Assembly: GCA_030680575.1 (NCBI GenBank)
Contig: JAUXVI010000013.1
Span: 62,001 to 126,000 of the forward strand
DNA: 64,000 nucleotides
DNA from: Hylemonella sp.
GTDB taxonomy: Bacteria; Pseudomonadota; Gammaproteobacteria; Burkholderiales; Burkholderiaceae_C
Reading direction: 5' to 3'
In this document: piece after piece, positions 17,187-26,688 of the stretch
Numbering within the stretch: position 1 is the first letter of the stretch
How the letters are laid out: each line of letters opens with the position of its first letter
The notes under the pieces: model-generated
What the model saw: only the letters and a program-made list of their open reading frames with translations
Databases searched by the model: none
What the model was told of the DNA's origin: nothing
Program-made: the position numbers and the translations under genes

Positions 17187-18827
17187 ATGAATACGACAAG
17201 CAAAGCAGTCCAAGACAGCGGTGCCGACATCACCGACTGGCGGCCCGAGGATGAGCAGTTCTGGGAAAGCACGGGCAAGCGCATCGCCTACCGAAATCTC
17301 TGGATCTCGGTGCCGGCCCTGCTCTGCGGCTTCGCCATCTGGGGCATGTGGGGCATCATCACCGTGCAGATGCTCAACCTGGGCTTCCCCTTCAGCCAGG
17401 CCGAACTCTTCACCCTGACCGCCATCGCGGGCCTGGCCGGTGCCACCATGCGCATCCCGGCCAGCTTCCTGATCCGTTTGGCCGGCGGGCGCAACACCAT
17501 CTTCCTGACCACCGCCATGCTGCTGGCCCCGGCCATCGGCACCGGCATTGCACTCCAGCACCCGGAGTGGCCGCTGTGGGTGTTCCAGCTCATGGCCCTG
17601 TGGTCGGGCGTGGGCGGCGGCAACTTCGCCTCCTCCATGTCCAACATCGGCACCTTCTTCCCCAAGCGCCTGCAAGGCACGGCGCTGGGCCTGAACGCGG
17701 GCCTGGGCAACTTCGGCGTCACCACCATGCAGGTCGTGATTCCGCTGGTGATGACGGTCAGCCTGTTCGGTGCCTTCGGTGGCGAATCCATGACCCTGGT
17801 GAAGGACAGCGGCTGGATCCTCGGCAAGATCACCGCCGGCACACCGACCTACATCCAGAATGCCGGCTTTGCCTGGCTGCTCTCGCTGGTTCCGCTGTCG
17901 ATCCTGTGCTGGTTCGGCATGAACAACCTGAAAACCGTCTCGCCCAATATCGGCGGCACGATGGCAGCGTTCATCAAGATCATCTGGCTCTACACCCTGT
18001 CCTTCCTGCCCGCCGGTCTCGGCCTGTACCTCTACCTGCCCGCCCCCACCGGCCTGGGCCTGCTCAACATGTGGGTCGCCATGCCGCTGATCATCATCAG
18101 CACGCTGATGGTGATGAAGCTCACGGCCTTCGGCACCATGAAGGAGAACATCGACAAGCAGTTCGCCATTTTTCGCGACAAGCACACCTGGTCCATGACG
18201 GCGCTGTACATCGTGACCTTCGGCTCCTTCATCGGCTTCTCGATGGCGCTGCCCTTGTCCATCACCGTGATCTTCGGCAGCACGCACGTGTTCGATGCGG
18301 CAGCCAACGCCTGGGTGCATGCCAAGAACCCCAACGCCCCCTCGGCCCTGACCTACGCCTGGATCGGCCCCTTCGTCGGCGCCGCGGTGCGCCCCATCGG
18401 CGGCTGGATCTCGGACAAGGTGGGCGGCTCCATCGTCACGCAGATCATCTCGGCGGTGATGGTTCTGGCCTCGGCCGCCGTGGGCTACATCATGCTGCAG
18501 GCCTACCAGTCGGCCACGCCTGAACAGTATTTCCTGACCTTCATGGTGCTGTTCGTGGTGCTGTTCACCGCCACCGGCATCGGCAACGGTTCAACCTTCC
18601 GCACCATCGCCGTCATCTTCGACCGCCAGCAAGCTGGTCCGGTGCTGGGCTGGACCTCGGCCATCGCCGCCTACGGCGCCTTCGTCGCCCCGGTGGTGAT
18701 CGGTGCCCAGATCAAGGCCGGCACACCGCAGTTCGCCATGTACGGCTTTGCCGTGTTCTATGCCCTGTGCCTGGTCCTGAACTGGTGGTTCTACCTGCGC
18801 AAGAACGCCTACGTGAAAAACCCCTGA
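17187..18827 (+). CDS. narK2: NarK2-type nitrate/nitrite antiporter
   Basis: 546 residues, longer than NarK1 because of an N-terminal cytosolic extension (about 1-40, DITDWRPEDEQFWESTGKR) and longer loops. MFS with 12 helices; NNP motifs are GVGGGNFASSMSNIGTFFP, GLNAGLGNFG and a C-terminal GNGSTFRTIAVIF. Type II NarK proteins exchange external nitrate for internal nitrite, which suits sustained nitrate respiration. 30 bp after narK1 and 31 bp before narG, so co-transcribed. Confidence 0.9.
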   Translation: MNTTSKAVQDSGADITDWRPEDEQFWESTGKRIAYRNLWISVPALLCGFAIWGMWGIITVQMLNLGFPFSQAELFTLTAIAGLAGATMRIPASFLIRLAGGRNTIFLTTAMLLAPAIGTGIALQHPEWPLWVFQLMALWSGVGGGNFASSMSNIGTFFPKRLQGTALGLNAGLGNFGVTTMQVVIPLVMTVSLFGAFGGESMTLVKDSGWILGKITAGTPTYIQNAGFAWLLSLVPLSILCWFGMNNLKTVSPNIGGTMAAFIKIIWLYTLSFLPAGLGLYLYLPAPTGLGLLNMWVAMPLIIISTLMVMKLTAFGTMKENIDKQFAIFRDKHTWSMTALYIVTFGSFIGFSMALPLSITVIFGSTHVFDAAANAWVHAKNPNAPSALTYAWIGPFVGAAVRPIGGWISDKVGGSIVTQIISAVMVLASAAVGYIMLQAYQSATPEQYFLTFMVLFVVLFTATGIGNGSTFRTIAVIFDRQQAGPVLGWTSAIAAYGAFVAPVVIGAQIKAGTPQFAMYGFAVFYALCLVLNWWFYLRKNAYVKNP

Positions 18828-18858
18828 ACGTACCGAACCTGATTGACTGGAGACCCAT

Positions 18859-21800
18859 ATGAGTCACTTTCTCGACCGACTGAGCTACTTTTCGCAGCCG
18901 AAAGAATCGTTCTCGAACGACCACGGCGTCACCACCGGCGAAGACCGCACCTGGGAGGACGCCTACCGCGACCGCTGGGCGCACGACAAGATCGTGCGTT
19001 CCACCCACGGCGTGAACTGCACGGGCTCCTGCTCGTGGAAGATCTATGTCAAGGGCGGCATCGTCACCTGGGAAACCCAACAGACCGACTACCCGCGCAC
19101 CCGCTGGGACATGCCCAACCACGAGCCGCGCGGTTGCGCCCGCGGCGCCAGCTATAGCTGGTACCTCTACAGCGCCAACCGCGTCAAGTACCCGATGGTG
19201 CGCGGTCGCCTGCTCAAACTCTGGCGCGAAGCGCGCCTCTCGAACGAGCCGGTCGATGCCTGGGCCTCGATTGCCGACAGCAATGCCAAACGCAAGGAAT
19301 ACCAGAGCGTGCGCGGCTTGGGCGGTTTCGTGCGCTCCAGCTGGGATGAAGTCAACGAGATGATCGCCGCGGCGAACATCTACACCGTCAAGAAACATGG
19401 ACCGGACCGCGTCATCGGCTTCTCGCCGATCCCCGCCATGTCCATGGTCAGCTACGCCGCTGGCAGCCGCTACCTCAGCCTGCTGGGCGGCGTCTGCATG
19501 AGCTTCTACGACTGGTACTGCGACCTGCCGCCGGCTTCACCCCAGATCTGGGGTGAACAGACCGACGTGCCGGAATCGGCCGACTGGTACAACTCCACCT
19601 ACATCATTGCCTGGGGCTCCAATGTGCCGCAGACGCGCACACCCGACGCCCACTTCTTCACCGAAGTGCGCTACAAGGGTGCCAAGACGGTGGCCATCAC
19701 ACCCGACTACGCCGAGATCTCCAAGCTGGCCGACATCTGGATGCACCCCAAGCAGGGCACCGATGCCGCCTTGGCCATGGCCATGGGCCATGTGATCCTG
19801 AAGGAGTTCTACTTCGACAAGCGCAGCGTCTACTTCGACGACTATGCCCGTCGTTACACCGACCTGCCCATGCTGGTGATGCTCAAGGAGCAGAAGGCAC
19901 CGAACGGCGAGACCATCCTGGTGCCGGACCGTTATGTGCGTGCCAGCGACTTCAACGGCAAGCTCGGCCAGGCCAACAACCCCGAGTGGAAAACCGTGGC
20001 CTTCAACGAGGATGGCAAGGTGGTGCTGCCCAACGGTGCCATCGGCTTCCGCTGGGGCCCGGATGGCCGTGCCGATGCCGGCCAGTGGAATCTGGAATCG
20101 AAGGAAGCACGCCACGGCGGCGATGTCAAGCTCAAGCTCTCGGTGCTGGAAGGCGACAACCCCAGCAGCGAGACCGCACGGGTGGGATTCCCCTATTTCG
20201 GCGGCATTGAATCCGAGCACTTCCCGAACAACACCACGGGTGCTGCCAGCAGCAACGTGCTGGTGCGCACCGTGCCGGTCCAGCGCATTGCACTGGGCAA
20301 GGAAGGCGAGAAGCGCGAGGCCTTGGTGGCCACCGTGTTCGATCTGCAAGCCGCCAACTACGGCGTCGCCCGCGGCATCGCCGGCGAGCTGGCCGCCAGC
20401 AGCTTTGACGACGACACCCCTTACACCCCGGCCTGGCAGGAGAAGATCACCGGTGTGCCGCGCCAGCAGCTCATCACTGTGGCGCGCCAGTTCGCCGACA
20501 ACGCCGACAAGACCAAGGGCAAGTCCATGGTCATCATCGGTGCGGCCATGAACCACTGGTACCACAGCGACATGAACTACCGCGGTGTCATCAACATGCT
20601 GATGATGTGCGGCTGTATCGGCCAGAGCGGTGGTGGCTGGGCCCACTACGTGGGCCAGGAAAAGCTGCGCCCGCAGACCGGCTGGACCGCGCTGGCCTTC
20701 GCACTGGACTGGATCCGTCCGCCGCGCCAAATGAACTCCACCAGTTTCTTCTACGCCCACACCGACCAGTGGCGCTACGAGAAGCTCGGCATGGAAGAGG
20801 TGCTCTCGCCGCTGGCCGACAAGAAGCTGTACGGCGGCAGCATGATCGACTACAACGTGCGCGCCGAGCGCATGGGCTGGTTGCCCAGCGCCCCGCAGCT
20901 GCAGACCAACCCGATGCAGGTGGTGAAGGACGCCGTGGCCGCCGGCATGGACCCGAAGGACTACACGGTCAAGGGCCTGAAGGACGGTTCGCTCAAGATG
21001 AGCTGCGAGGACCCGGACCATCCGGCCAACTGGCCGCGCAACATGTTCGTCTGGCGTTCCAACATCCTGGGCTCCAGCGGCAAAGGCCATGAGTACTTCC
21101 TCAAGCATTTGCTGGGCACCAGTCATGGCGTGCAGGGCAAGGACCTCGGCCGCGACGAGGCCAAACCGACCGAGGTGGTCTGGCATGACCAGGCGCCGGA
21201 AGGCAAGCTCGACCTGCTGGTCACGCTGGACTTCCGCATGAGCACGACCTGCCTGTACTCCGACATCGTGCTGCCGACCGCCACCTGGTACGAGAAGAAC
21301 GACCTCAACACCAGCGACATGCACCCCTTCATCCACCCGCTGTCCACCGCGGTGGACCCGGCTTGGCAGAGCAAGAGCGACTGGGAAATCTACAAGGGTT
21401 TCGCCAAGAAGTTCAGCGAGCTGTGCGTCGGCCACCTGGGTGTGGAACGCGAGATGGTGCTGTCGCCGCTGATGCACGACTCACCGGCCGAACTGGCGCA
21501 GCCCTTCGGCGTGCAGGACTGGAAGAAAGGCGAGATCGACCTGATCCCGGGCAAGACCGCGCCGAACATGATGGTGGTCGAGCGCGACTACCCCAACCTG
21601 TACAAGCGCTTCACCGCCCTGGGCCCCTTGATGAACAAGGTGGGCAACGGCGGCAAGGGCATCGCCTGGAACACCCAGACCGAAGTCAAGCAGCTCGGCG
21701 AACTCAATGGCGTGGTGAAGGCCGAAGGCGTGACCTGCGGCATGCCGAAGATCGAGACCGACATCGACGCCTGTGAAGTGGTGCTGCAGCTCGCGCCCGA

Positions 21801-22662
21801 GACCAACGGCCACGTCGCCGTGAAGGCCTGGGAGGCATTGAGCAAGCAGACCGGTCGCGACCACAAGCACCTGGCCCTGTACCGCGAAGACGAGAAGATC
21901 CGCTTCCGCGACATCCAGGCCCAGCCACGCAAGATCATCTCCAGCCCGACCTGGAGCGGCATCGAGAGCGAAACCGTGTCCTACAACGCCGGCTATACCA
22001 ACGTGCATGAGCTGATCCCATGGCGCACCCTGACTGGCCGCCAGCAGTTCTATATGGATCACCCGTGGATGACGGCTTTCGGTGAAAACTTCACCAGCTA
22101 CCGTCCGCCGGTAGACCTGAAGACCACGGCCGGCATCCATGGTGTCAAGTCCAACGGCAACACCGAGATCCTGCTGAACTTCATCACACCGCACCAGAAG
22201 TGGGGCATCCACTCCACCTACACGGACAACCTGATGATGCTCACGCTCAATCGCGGCGGCCCGGTGATCTGGCTCAGCGAAGACGACGCCAAGAGCGCCG
22301 GCATCGTGGACAACGACTGGGTCGAGCTGTTCAACATCAATGGCGCCATCGCGGCGCGGGCGGTGGTGAGCCAGCGTGTCAACCCGGGCAGGGTCATGAT
22401 GTCCCACGCGCAGGAGAAGATCATCAACACCCCGGGCTCGGAGATCACCGGGGCACGCGGCGGCATCCACAACTCGGTCACGCGCATCGTGTTGAAACCC
22501 ACGCACATGATCGGCGGCTACGCGCAGTTCAGCTACGGCTTCAACTACTACGGGACCATCGGCACCAACCGTGACGAATTCGTTGTGGTGCGCAAGATGA
22601 ACAAGGTGGACTGGCTGGATGGCACCGCCGCCACGTCCACCAGCACTGGCGCACACGCCTGA
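18859..22662 (+). CDS. narG: Respiratory nitrate reductase, alpha subunit NarG
   Basis: 1267 residues. Molybdopterin catalytic subunit on the cytoplasmic face of the membrane; reduces nitrate to nitrite with electrons from NarH. FS0 cluster ligands H50, C54, C58 (HGVNCTGSC) and C93 (RGCARGAS) are present. The Mo-ligating aspartate is D242 in ESADWYNSTYIIAWGSN, equal to E. coli D222. The length and an uncleaved twin-arginine-less N-terminus fit the NarG family. Ribosome site GGAG before the ATG. Followed by narH with a 16-bp gap. Confidence 0.97.
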   Translation: MSHFLDRLSYFSQPKESFSNDHGVTTGEDRTWEDAYRDRWAHDKIVRSTHGVNCTGSCSWKIYVKGGIVTWETQQTDYPRTRWDMPNHEPRGCARGASYSWYLYSANRVKYPMVRGRLLKLWREARLSNEPVDAWASIADSNAKRKEYQSVRGLGGFVRSSWDEVNEMIAAANIYTVKKHGPDRVIGFSPIPAMSMVSYAAGSRYLSLLGGVCMSFYDWYCDLPPASPQIWGEQTDVPESADWYNSTYIIAWGSNVPQTRTPDAHFFTEVRYKGAKTVAITPDYAEISKLADIWMHPKQGTDAALAMAMGHVILKEFYFDKRSVYFDDYARRYTDLPMLVMLKEQKAPNGETILVPDRYVRASDFNGKLGQANNPEWKTVAFNEDGKVVLPNGAIGFRWGPDGRADAGQWNLESKEARHGGDVKLKLSVLEGDNPSSETARVGFPYFGGIESEHFPNNTTGAASSNVLVRTVPVQRIALGKEGEKREALVATVFDLQAANYGVARGIAGELAASSFDDDTPYTPAWQEKITGVPRQQLITVARQFADNADKTKGKSMVIIGAAMNHWYHSDMNYRGVINMLMMCGCIGQSGGGWAHYVGQEKLRPQTGWTALAFALDWIRPPRQMNSTSFFYAHTDQWRYEKLGMEEVLSPLADKKLYGGSMIDYNVRAERMGWLPSAPQLQTNPMQVVKDAVAAGMDPKDYTVKGLKDGSLKMSCEDPDHPANWPRNMFVWRSNILGSSGKGHEYFLKHLLGTSHGVQGKDLGRDEAKPTEVVWHDQAPEGKLDLLVTLDFRMSTTCLYSDIVLPTATWYEKNDLNTSDMHPFIHPLSTAVDPAWQSKSDWEIYKGFAKKFSELCVGHLGVEREMVLSPLMHDSPAELAQPFGVQDWKKGEIDLIPGKTAPNMMVVERDYPNLYKRFTALGPLMNKVGNGGKGIAWNTQTEVKQLGELNGVVKAEGVTCGMPKIETDIDACEVVLQLAPETNGHVAVKAWEALSKQTGRDHKHLALYREDEKIRFRDIQAQPRKIISSPTWSGIESETVSYNAGYTNVHELIPWRTLTGRQQFYMDHPWMTAFGENFTSYRPPVDLKTTAGIHGVKSNGNTEILLNFITPHQKWGIHSTYTDNLMMLTLNRGGPVIWLSEDDAKSAGIVDNDWVELFNINGAIAARAVVSQRVNPGRVMMSHAQEKIINTPGSEITGARGGIHNSVTRIVLKPTHMIGGYAQFSYGFNYYGTIGTNRDEFVVVRKMNKVDWLDGTAATSTSTGAHA

Positions 22663-22678
22663 GACTAGGAGAACAACC

Positions 22679-24202
22679 ATGAAAATTCGCGCTCAAATCG
22701 GCATGGTGCTCAATCTGGACAAGTGCATCGGTTGCCACACCTGTTCGGTCACCTGCAAGAACGTCTGGACCAGCCGCAAAGGCATGGAGTACGCCTGGTT
22801 CAACAACGTCGAGACTAAACCCGGCATCGGTTATCCCAAGGAATGGGAAAACCAGGACAAGTGGAACGGTGGCTGGGTCCGCAAGGCCAACGGCAGCATC
22901 GAGCCGCGCCAGGGGGCCAAGTGGAAGCTGCTCATGCGCATCTTCGCCAACCCCAACCTGCCGCAGATCGACGACTACTACGAACCCTTCACCTTTGACT
23001 ACGACCACCTCCAGTCGGCACCGGAGATGAAGGCCGCGCCGACTGCCCGGCCGCGCAGCCTGATCACCGGCCAGCGCATGGAAAAGATCGAATGGGGCCC
23101 GAACTGGGAAGAAATTCTCGGTGGTGAATTCAGCAAGCGCTCGAAGGACAAGAACTTCGACGACATACAGAAGGACATCTACGGCCAGTTCGAGAACACC
23201 TTCATGATGTACCTGCCGCGCCTGTGCGAGCACTGCCTGAACCCGGCGTGCGTGGCATCGTGCCCTTCCGGCTCGATCTACAAGCGCGAGGAAGACGGCA
23301 TTGTGCTGATCGACCAGGACAAGTGCCGCGGCTGGCGCATGTGCGTGTCCGGCTGCCCCTACAAGAAAATCTACTACAACTGGGAATCGGGCAAGGCCGA
23401 GAAGTGCATCTTCTGCTATCCGCGCATCGAAGCCGGCCAGCCCACGGTCTGCTCGGAAACCTGTGTCGGCCGCATCCGCTACCTCGGTGTGCTGCTGTAC
23501 GACGCCGACCGCATCCAGGAGGCGGCCAGCGTCGAACATGACCGCGACCTGTACCAGGCGCAGTTGGACATCTTCCTGGATCCGAACGATCCCAAGGTGA
23601 TCGAGCAGGCCCGCATCGACGGCATTCCGGACGCCTGGATGGAGGCCGCACGCAAGAGCCCGGTCTACAAGATGGCGGTGGACTGGAAGATCGCGCTGCC
23701 GCTGCACCCTGAGTACCGCACCCTGCCCATGGTCTGGTACGTGCCGCCGCTCTCGCCCATCACGGCGGCGGCCAACGCCGGCGACATCGGCATCAACGGC
23801 GAGATTCCGGACGTCAAGCAGTTGCGCATCCCGGTCAAATACCTGGCCAATCTGCTGACCGCCGGCGACACCCTGCCGGTGGAGCGCGCCCTGGAACGCA
23901 TGCTGGCCATGCGCGCCTACCAACGTGAAAAGCACGTGGAAGGCCGCATCAACACCGCAGCGCTACAGCAAGTGCAGATGACACAGGCCGAGGTGGAAGA
24001 CATGTACCAGGTGATGGCGATCGCCAACTACGAAGACCGTTTCGTGATCCCGAGTTCGCACCGCGAATATGCGGAAAACACCTTCGACATGCGCGGCGGC
24101 TGCGGCTTCTCGTTTGGCAACGGCTGTTCCGACGGCGCCAGTGAGACCAGTCTGTTCGGCGGCTCCAAACGCCGCACCATTCCCATCAAGGCAGGAGTCT
24201 GA
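22679..24202 (+). CDS. narH: Respiratory nitrate reductase, beta subunit NarH
   Basis: 507 residues from the ATG at 22679 behind TAGGAG. Electron-transfer subunit with one [3Fe-4S] and three [4Fe-4S] clusters. First cysteine group C16-xx-C19-xx-C22-xxx-C26; further groups in CEHCLNPACVASCPSG, DKCRGWRMCVSGCPYKK (Trp replacing a Cys marks the [3Fe-4S] cluster) and KCIFCYPR to CSETCVGR. The C-terminal region (FGGSKRRT) is family-typical. It accepts electrons from haem b of NarI and passes them to NarG. Confidence 0.97.
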   Translation: MKIRAQIGMVLNLDKCIGCHTCSVTCKNVWTSRKGMEYAWFNNVETKPGIGYPKEWENQDKWNGGWVRKANGSIEPRQGAKWKLLMRIFANPNLPQIDDYYEPFTFDYDHLQSAPEMKAAPTARPRSLITGQRMEKIEWGPNWEEILGGEFSKRSKDKNFDDIQKDIYGQFENTFMMYLPRLCEHCLNPACVASCPSGSIYKREEDGIVLIDQDKCRGWRMCVSGCPYKKIYYNWESGKAEKCIFCYPRIEAGQPTVCSETCVGRIRYLGVLLYDADRIQEAASVEHDRDLYQAQLDIFLDPNDPKVIEQARIDGIPDAWMEAARKSPVYKMAVDWKIALPLHPEYRTLPMVWYVPPLSPITAAANAGDIGINGEIPDVKQLRIPVKYLANLLTAGDTLPVERALERMLAMRAYQREKHVEGRINTAALQQVQMTQAEVEDMYQVMAIANYEDRFVIPSSHREYAENTFDMRGGCGFSFGNGCSDGASETSLFGGSKRRTIPIKAGV

Positions 24203-24204
24203 CC

Positions 24205-24897
24205 ATGGCCATCACCACTGCAACACTCAGCCTGCGGGTGCTGGCGCGCCTGTTGTCCTACCCGGATGCCGAACTGCGCGCCCATCTGCCGGACATGCGC
24301 GATGCGCTGCACAGTGAGCGCGCCCTGGGCGCTGCTCGCCTGGCCGAACTCGACGCCCTGATGCACAGCCTGACGGCTCAAGAAGCCCTGGAGGTGGAGG
24401 CCGAATACGTTCAGCTCTTCGACCGCGGCCGTGCCACCTCGCTGCACCTGTTCGAGCACGTGCATGGCGACTCGCGTGACCGTGGCCCGGCCATGATTGA
24501 TCTGGCGCAGACCTATGAGCAGGCCGGTCTGTACCTGGCCGAAGGCGAATTGCCTGACTACCTGCCGGTGGTACTGGAGTTCGTCTCGACCCAGCCACTG
24601 AAGGAAGCGCGCGCCTTTCTCGGCGAGATGGCCCACATCCTCAACGCCATCTTCAGCGCCCTGCAACAGCGCAGGAGTGCCTACGCCAGCGTACTCGGCG
24701 CCTTGCTGGAAATTGCCGGCGAGAAAGCACAGGCCGTGAAGGTCGCGCCCGATGCGCCGCTCGACGAAAGCTGGGAAGAGCCGGCCGTCTTCGGCGGCTG
24801 CTCCACCGAGGGCCAGGCCAAGCCGGGCCAGCCCCAGCCCATCCGCATTGTCAAAAATGAAGCGCAGCGTCAGAACGCCCCGCTGCAAGGAGTGTGA
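24205..24897 (+). CDS. narJ: Nitrate reductase assembly chaperone NarJ
   Basis: 230 residues. All-helical TorD-like chaperone that inserts the molybdenum cofactor into NarG and holds NarGH until membrane attachment; it is not part of the final enzyme. Visible family features: ARLLSYPDAELR, the YVQLFDRGRATSLHLFEHVHGDSRDRG block, and DYLPVVLEFVS. It starts 3 bp after narH and its stop overlaps a possible GTG start of narI, consistent with coupled translation. Confidence 0.94.
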   Translation: MAITTATLSLRVLARLLSYPDAELRAHLPDMRDALHSERALGAARLAELDALMHSLTAQEALEVEAEYVQLFDRGRATSLHLFEHVHGDSRDRGPAMIDLAQTYEQAGLYLAEGELPDYLPVVLEFVSTQPLKEARAFLGEMAHILNAIFSALQQRRSAYASVLGALLEIAGEKAQAVKVAPDAPLDESWEEPAVFGGCSTEGQAKPGQPQPIRIVKNEAQRQNAPLQGV

Positions 24898-24899
24898 TC

Positions 24900-25634
24900 A
24901 TGAGCTACCTCAACCAGTTTGTCTTCGGCATCTATCCCTACATCTGCCTCACGGTTTTCCTGCTGGGCAGCCTGATCCGGTTTGACCGTGACCAGTACAC
25001 CTGGAAGAGCGATTCCTCGCAACTGCTCAAGATGGGTCAGTTGCGCCTGGGCAGCAATCTGTTCCATCTGGGCATCCTGTTCCTGTTCTTCGGCCACACC
25101 GTGGGCATGCTGACGCCGCACTTCGTCTATGAGCCTTTCATGACGGCCGGTGCCAAGCAGTTGATGGCCATGATCTCTGGTGGTCTGTTCGGCCTGCTGG
25201 GATTCGTGGGCGTCACATTGCTGCTGCACCGCCGCCTGGCCGAGCCGCGCATCCGCGCCACCTCCAAGACCAGCGACATCGTGTTGCTGATCTTGCTGTG
25301 GCTGCAGTTTGCGCTCGGCCTGGCCACCATCCCGCTGTCGGCCCAGCATCTGGACGGCGGCATGATGATGAAATTGGCCGAGTGGGCACAGCGCATCGTC
25401 ACCTTCCGCGGTGGTGCGGTGGAGCTGCTGGCCGAGGCCAGCTGGATCTTCAAGGCGCACATGTTCCTGGGCATGAGCATCTTCCTGATCTTCCCCTTCA
25501 CCCGCCTCGTGCATGTGTGGAGCGGCTTTGCCTCGGTGGCCTACCTGGCGCGTCCCTATCAGGTGGTGCGCAGCCGTCGGCTGAACCTGCCCGCGGGCCA
25601 CAACCTGCCACGCCGTCCTGGCGCCGGCGTCTGA
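24900..25634 (+). CDS. narI: Respiratory nitrate reductase, gamma subunit NarI (cytochrome b)
   Basis: 244 residues from the ATG at 24900, chosen over a GTG at 24894 because AAGGAG lies 7 bp upstream. Five-helix membrane cytochrome that oxidises quinol and passes electrons through two b haems to NarH. Helices are clear (YICLTVFLLGSLIRF; LFHLGILFLFFGHTVGML; LFGLLGFVGVTLLLHRR; IVLLILLWLQFALGLATI; HMFLGMSIFLIFPFTRLVH) with candidate haem histidines in helix 2 and helix 5. N-terminal FGIYPYI is typical. Confidence 0.95.
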   Translation: MSYLNQFVFGIYPYICLTVFLLGSLIRFDRDQYTWKSDSSQLLKMGQLRLGSNLFHLGILFLFFGHTVGMLTPHFVYEPFMTAGAKQLMAMISGGLFGLLGFVGVTLLLHRRLAEPRIRATSKTSDIVLLILLWLQFALGLATIPLSAQHLDGGMMMKLAEWAQRIVTFRGGAVELLAEASWIFKAHMFLGMSIFLIFPFTRLVHVWSGFASVAYLARPYQVVRSRRLNLPAGHNLPRRPGAGV

Positions 25635-25645
25635 AGGAGCCCGCC

Positions 25646-26473
25646 ATGAGCACGGCTTGTTCCCCTACCTGCGGCTGTGCCGGCGCTGACACCAGCGTCG
25701 CCACCACCGACAACACCGTGGCCCGCGTCAATGGTGTGGCCTTGCACAACTCGGATCAGACGCTGTCGGTCGACGAATTGCGCCAACGCGCCTACACCGA
25801 GCTGCTGCGCCAGGCGGCGCAGAACCGCGGCCTGCTGGCGGCAGACGATGTCGCCACCGCCGATGGCATTGCCAGTGAAGCCGCCAGCAGCGCCATCGAG
25901 CAATTGCTGGAGCTAAGCCTGCAGATTCCCGAACCATCGGAAGAAGCCTGTCGTCGCCATCATGCGGCCCATGCCGCCAGCTACCGGGTGGGCGAACGCG
26001 CCAACGTGCGCCACATCCTGTTTGCCGTCACCCCCGGGGTGGATGTCAAGGCACTGCGGCTGCGCGCCGAAAGTGCCCTGCTGGACGTGCGCAGCCATGA
26101 CGGCCAGGGCGACCCTTTTTCTGTCGTGGCACGCCAACTCTCCAACTGTCCGAGCGGGCAGGAAGGCGGCGCGCTGGGCTGGCTGTCAGCGCAGGACTGC
26201 GCGCCTGAATTCGCACGCGAGATCTTGGGTCATGCAGAGGTCGGTGTGTTGCCGCGCCTGGTGCACAGCCGCTTCGGCCTGCACGTAGTCGAGGTCTTGC
26301 AGCGCGACGCAGGTGAAGACCCGCCCTTTGAAGCCGTGCGCGGCGCAGTGGCCATGGCGCTGCGCCAGCAGTCGTATGTGACGGCGCTGCGCCAGTTCCT
26401 GAGCCTGCTGGCCGGGCAAGCCCGCATTGAAGGCGTGGACCTGGACGGCTCCGACACACCGTTGGTGCAGTGA
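25646..26473 (+). CDS. PpiC-type peptidyl-prolyl cis-trans isomerase of the nar operon
   Basis: 275 residues from the ATG at 25646 behind GAAGGAG, 11 bp after narI. A parvulin domain (about 118-230) has the family core VRHILFAV, DPFSVVARQLSNCPSGQEGGALGWL and RFGLHVVEVL. The N-terminus is cysteine-rich (ACSPTCGCAG) with no signal peptide, so it is probably cytoplasmic, unlike SurA or PrsA. Parvulins at the end of nar operons are common in beta- and gammaproteobacteria and are thought to help nitrate reductase folding, which is inference. Last gene of the operon. Confidence 0.9.
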   Translation: MSTACSPTCGCAGADTSVATTDNTVARVNGVALHNSDQTLSVDELRQRAYTELLRQAAQNRGLLAADDVATADGIASEAASSAIEQLLELSLQIPEPSEEACRRHHAAHAASYRVGERANVRHILFAVTPGVDVKALRLRAESALLDVRSHDGQGDPFSVVARQLSNCPSGQEGGALGWLSAQDCAPEFAREILGHAEVGVLPRLVHSRFGLHVVEVLQRDAGEDPPFEAVRGAVAMALRQQSYVTALRQFLSLLAGQARIEGVDLDGSDTPLVQ

Positions 26474-26554
26474 TATGACACACCCCCAGGCTATGCGCAC
26501 TTCGTGTCGCTACGCCAGACAGGCCCGCGCCAGAGGCTGTGGCTCTTCGGCCTG

Positions 26555-26580
26555 TCCGAGCCTGCGCAGGCAGGCTCGGA
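26555..26580 (+). terminator. Strong hairpin after the nar operon
   Basis: Arms TCCGAGCCTGC and GCAGGCTCGGA, an 11-bp perfect stem with a 4-nt loop, 82 bp past the ppiC stop. No T-run follows, so it may act as an mRNA 3' stabiliser or a rho-aided stop rather than a classical terminator. The rest of 26474-26688 holds smaller stems (GCCCC/GGGGC near 26598; CCACGG/CCGTGG near 26638) and no gene. Confidence 0.5.
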
Positions 26581-26688
26581 GCCGCAGGCCTCAGCCCCTT
26601 GCAGGGGCAACGCCAGTGGCCCGGCGGAGCCGGTTCCACGGCGTTCCGTGGTTAGACTGCTTCATGCCAAAATCTAAGTCGAAGATTT

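Noticed and set aside
15819-18320. 833-codon open frame antisense to narK1/narK2
   Set aside because: Its His/Gly/Glu-rich translation is a shadow of membrane protein codons on the other strand; no homology or ribosome site.
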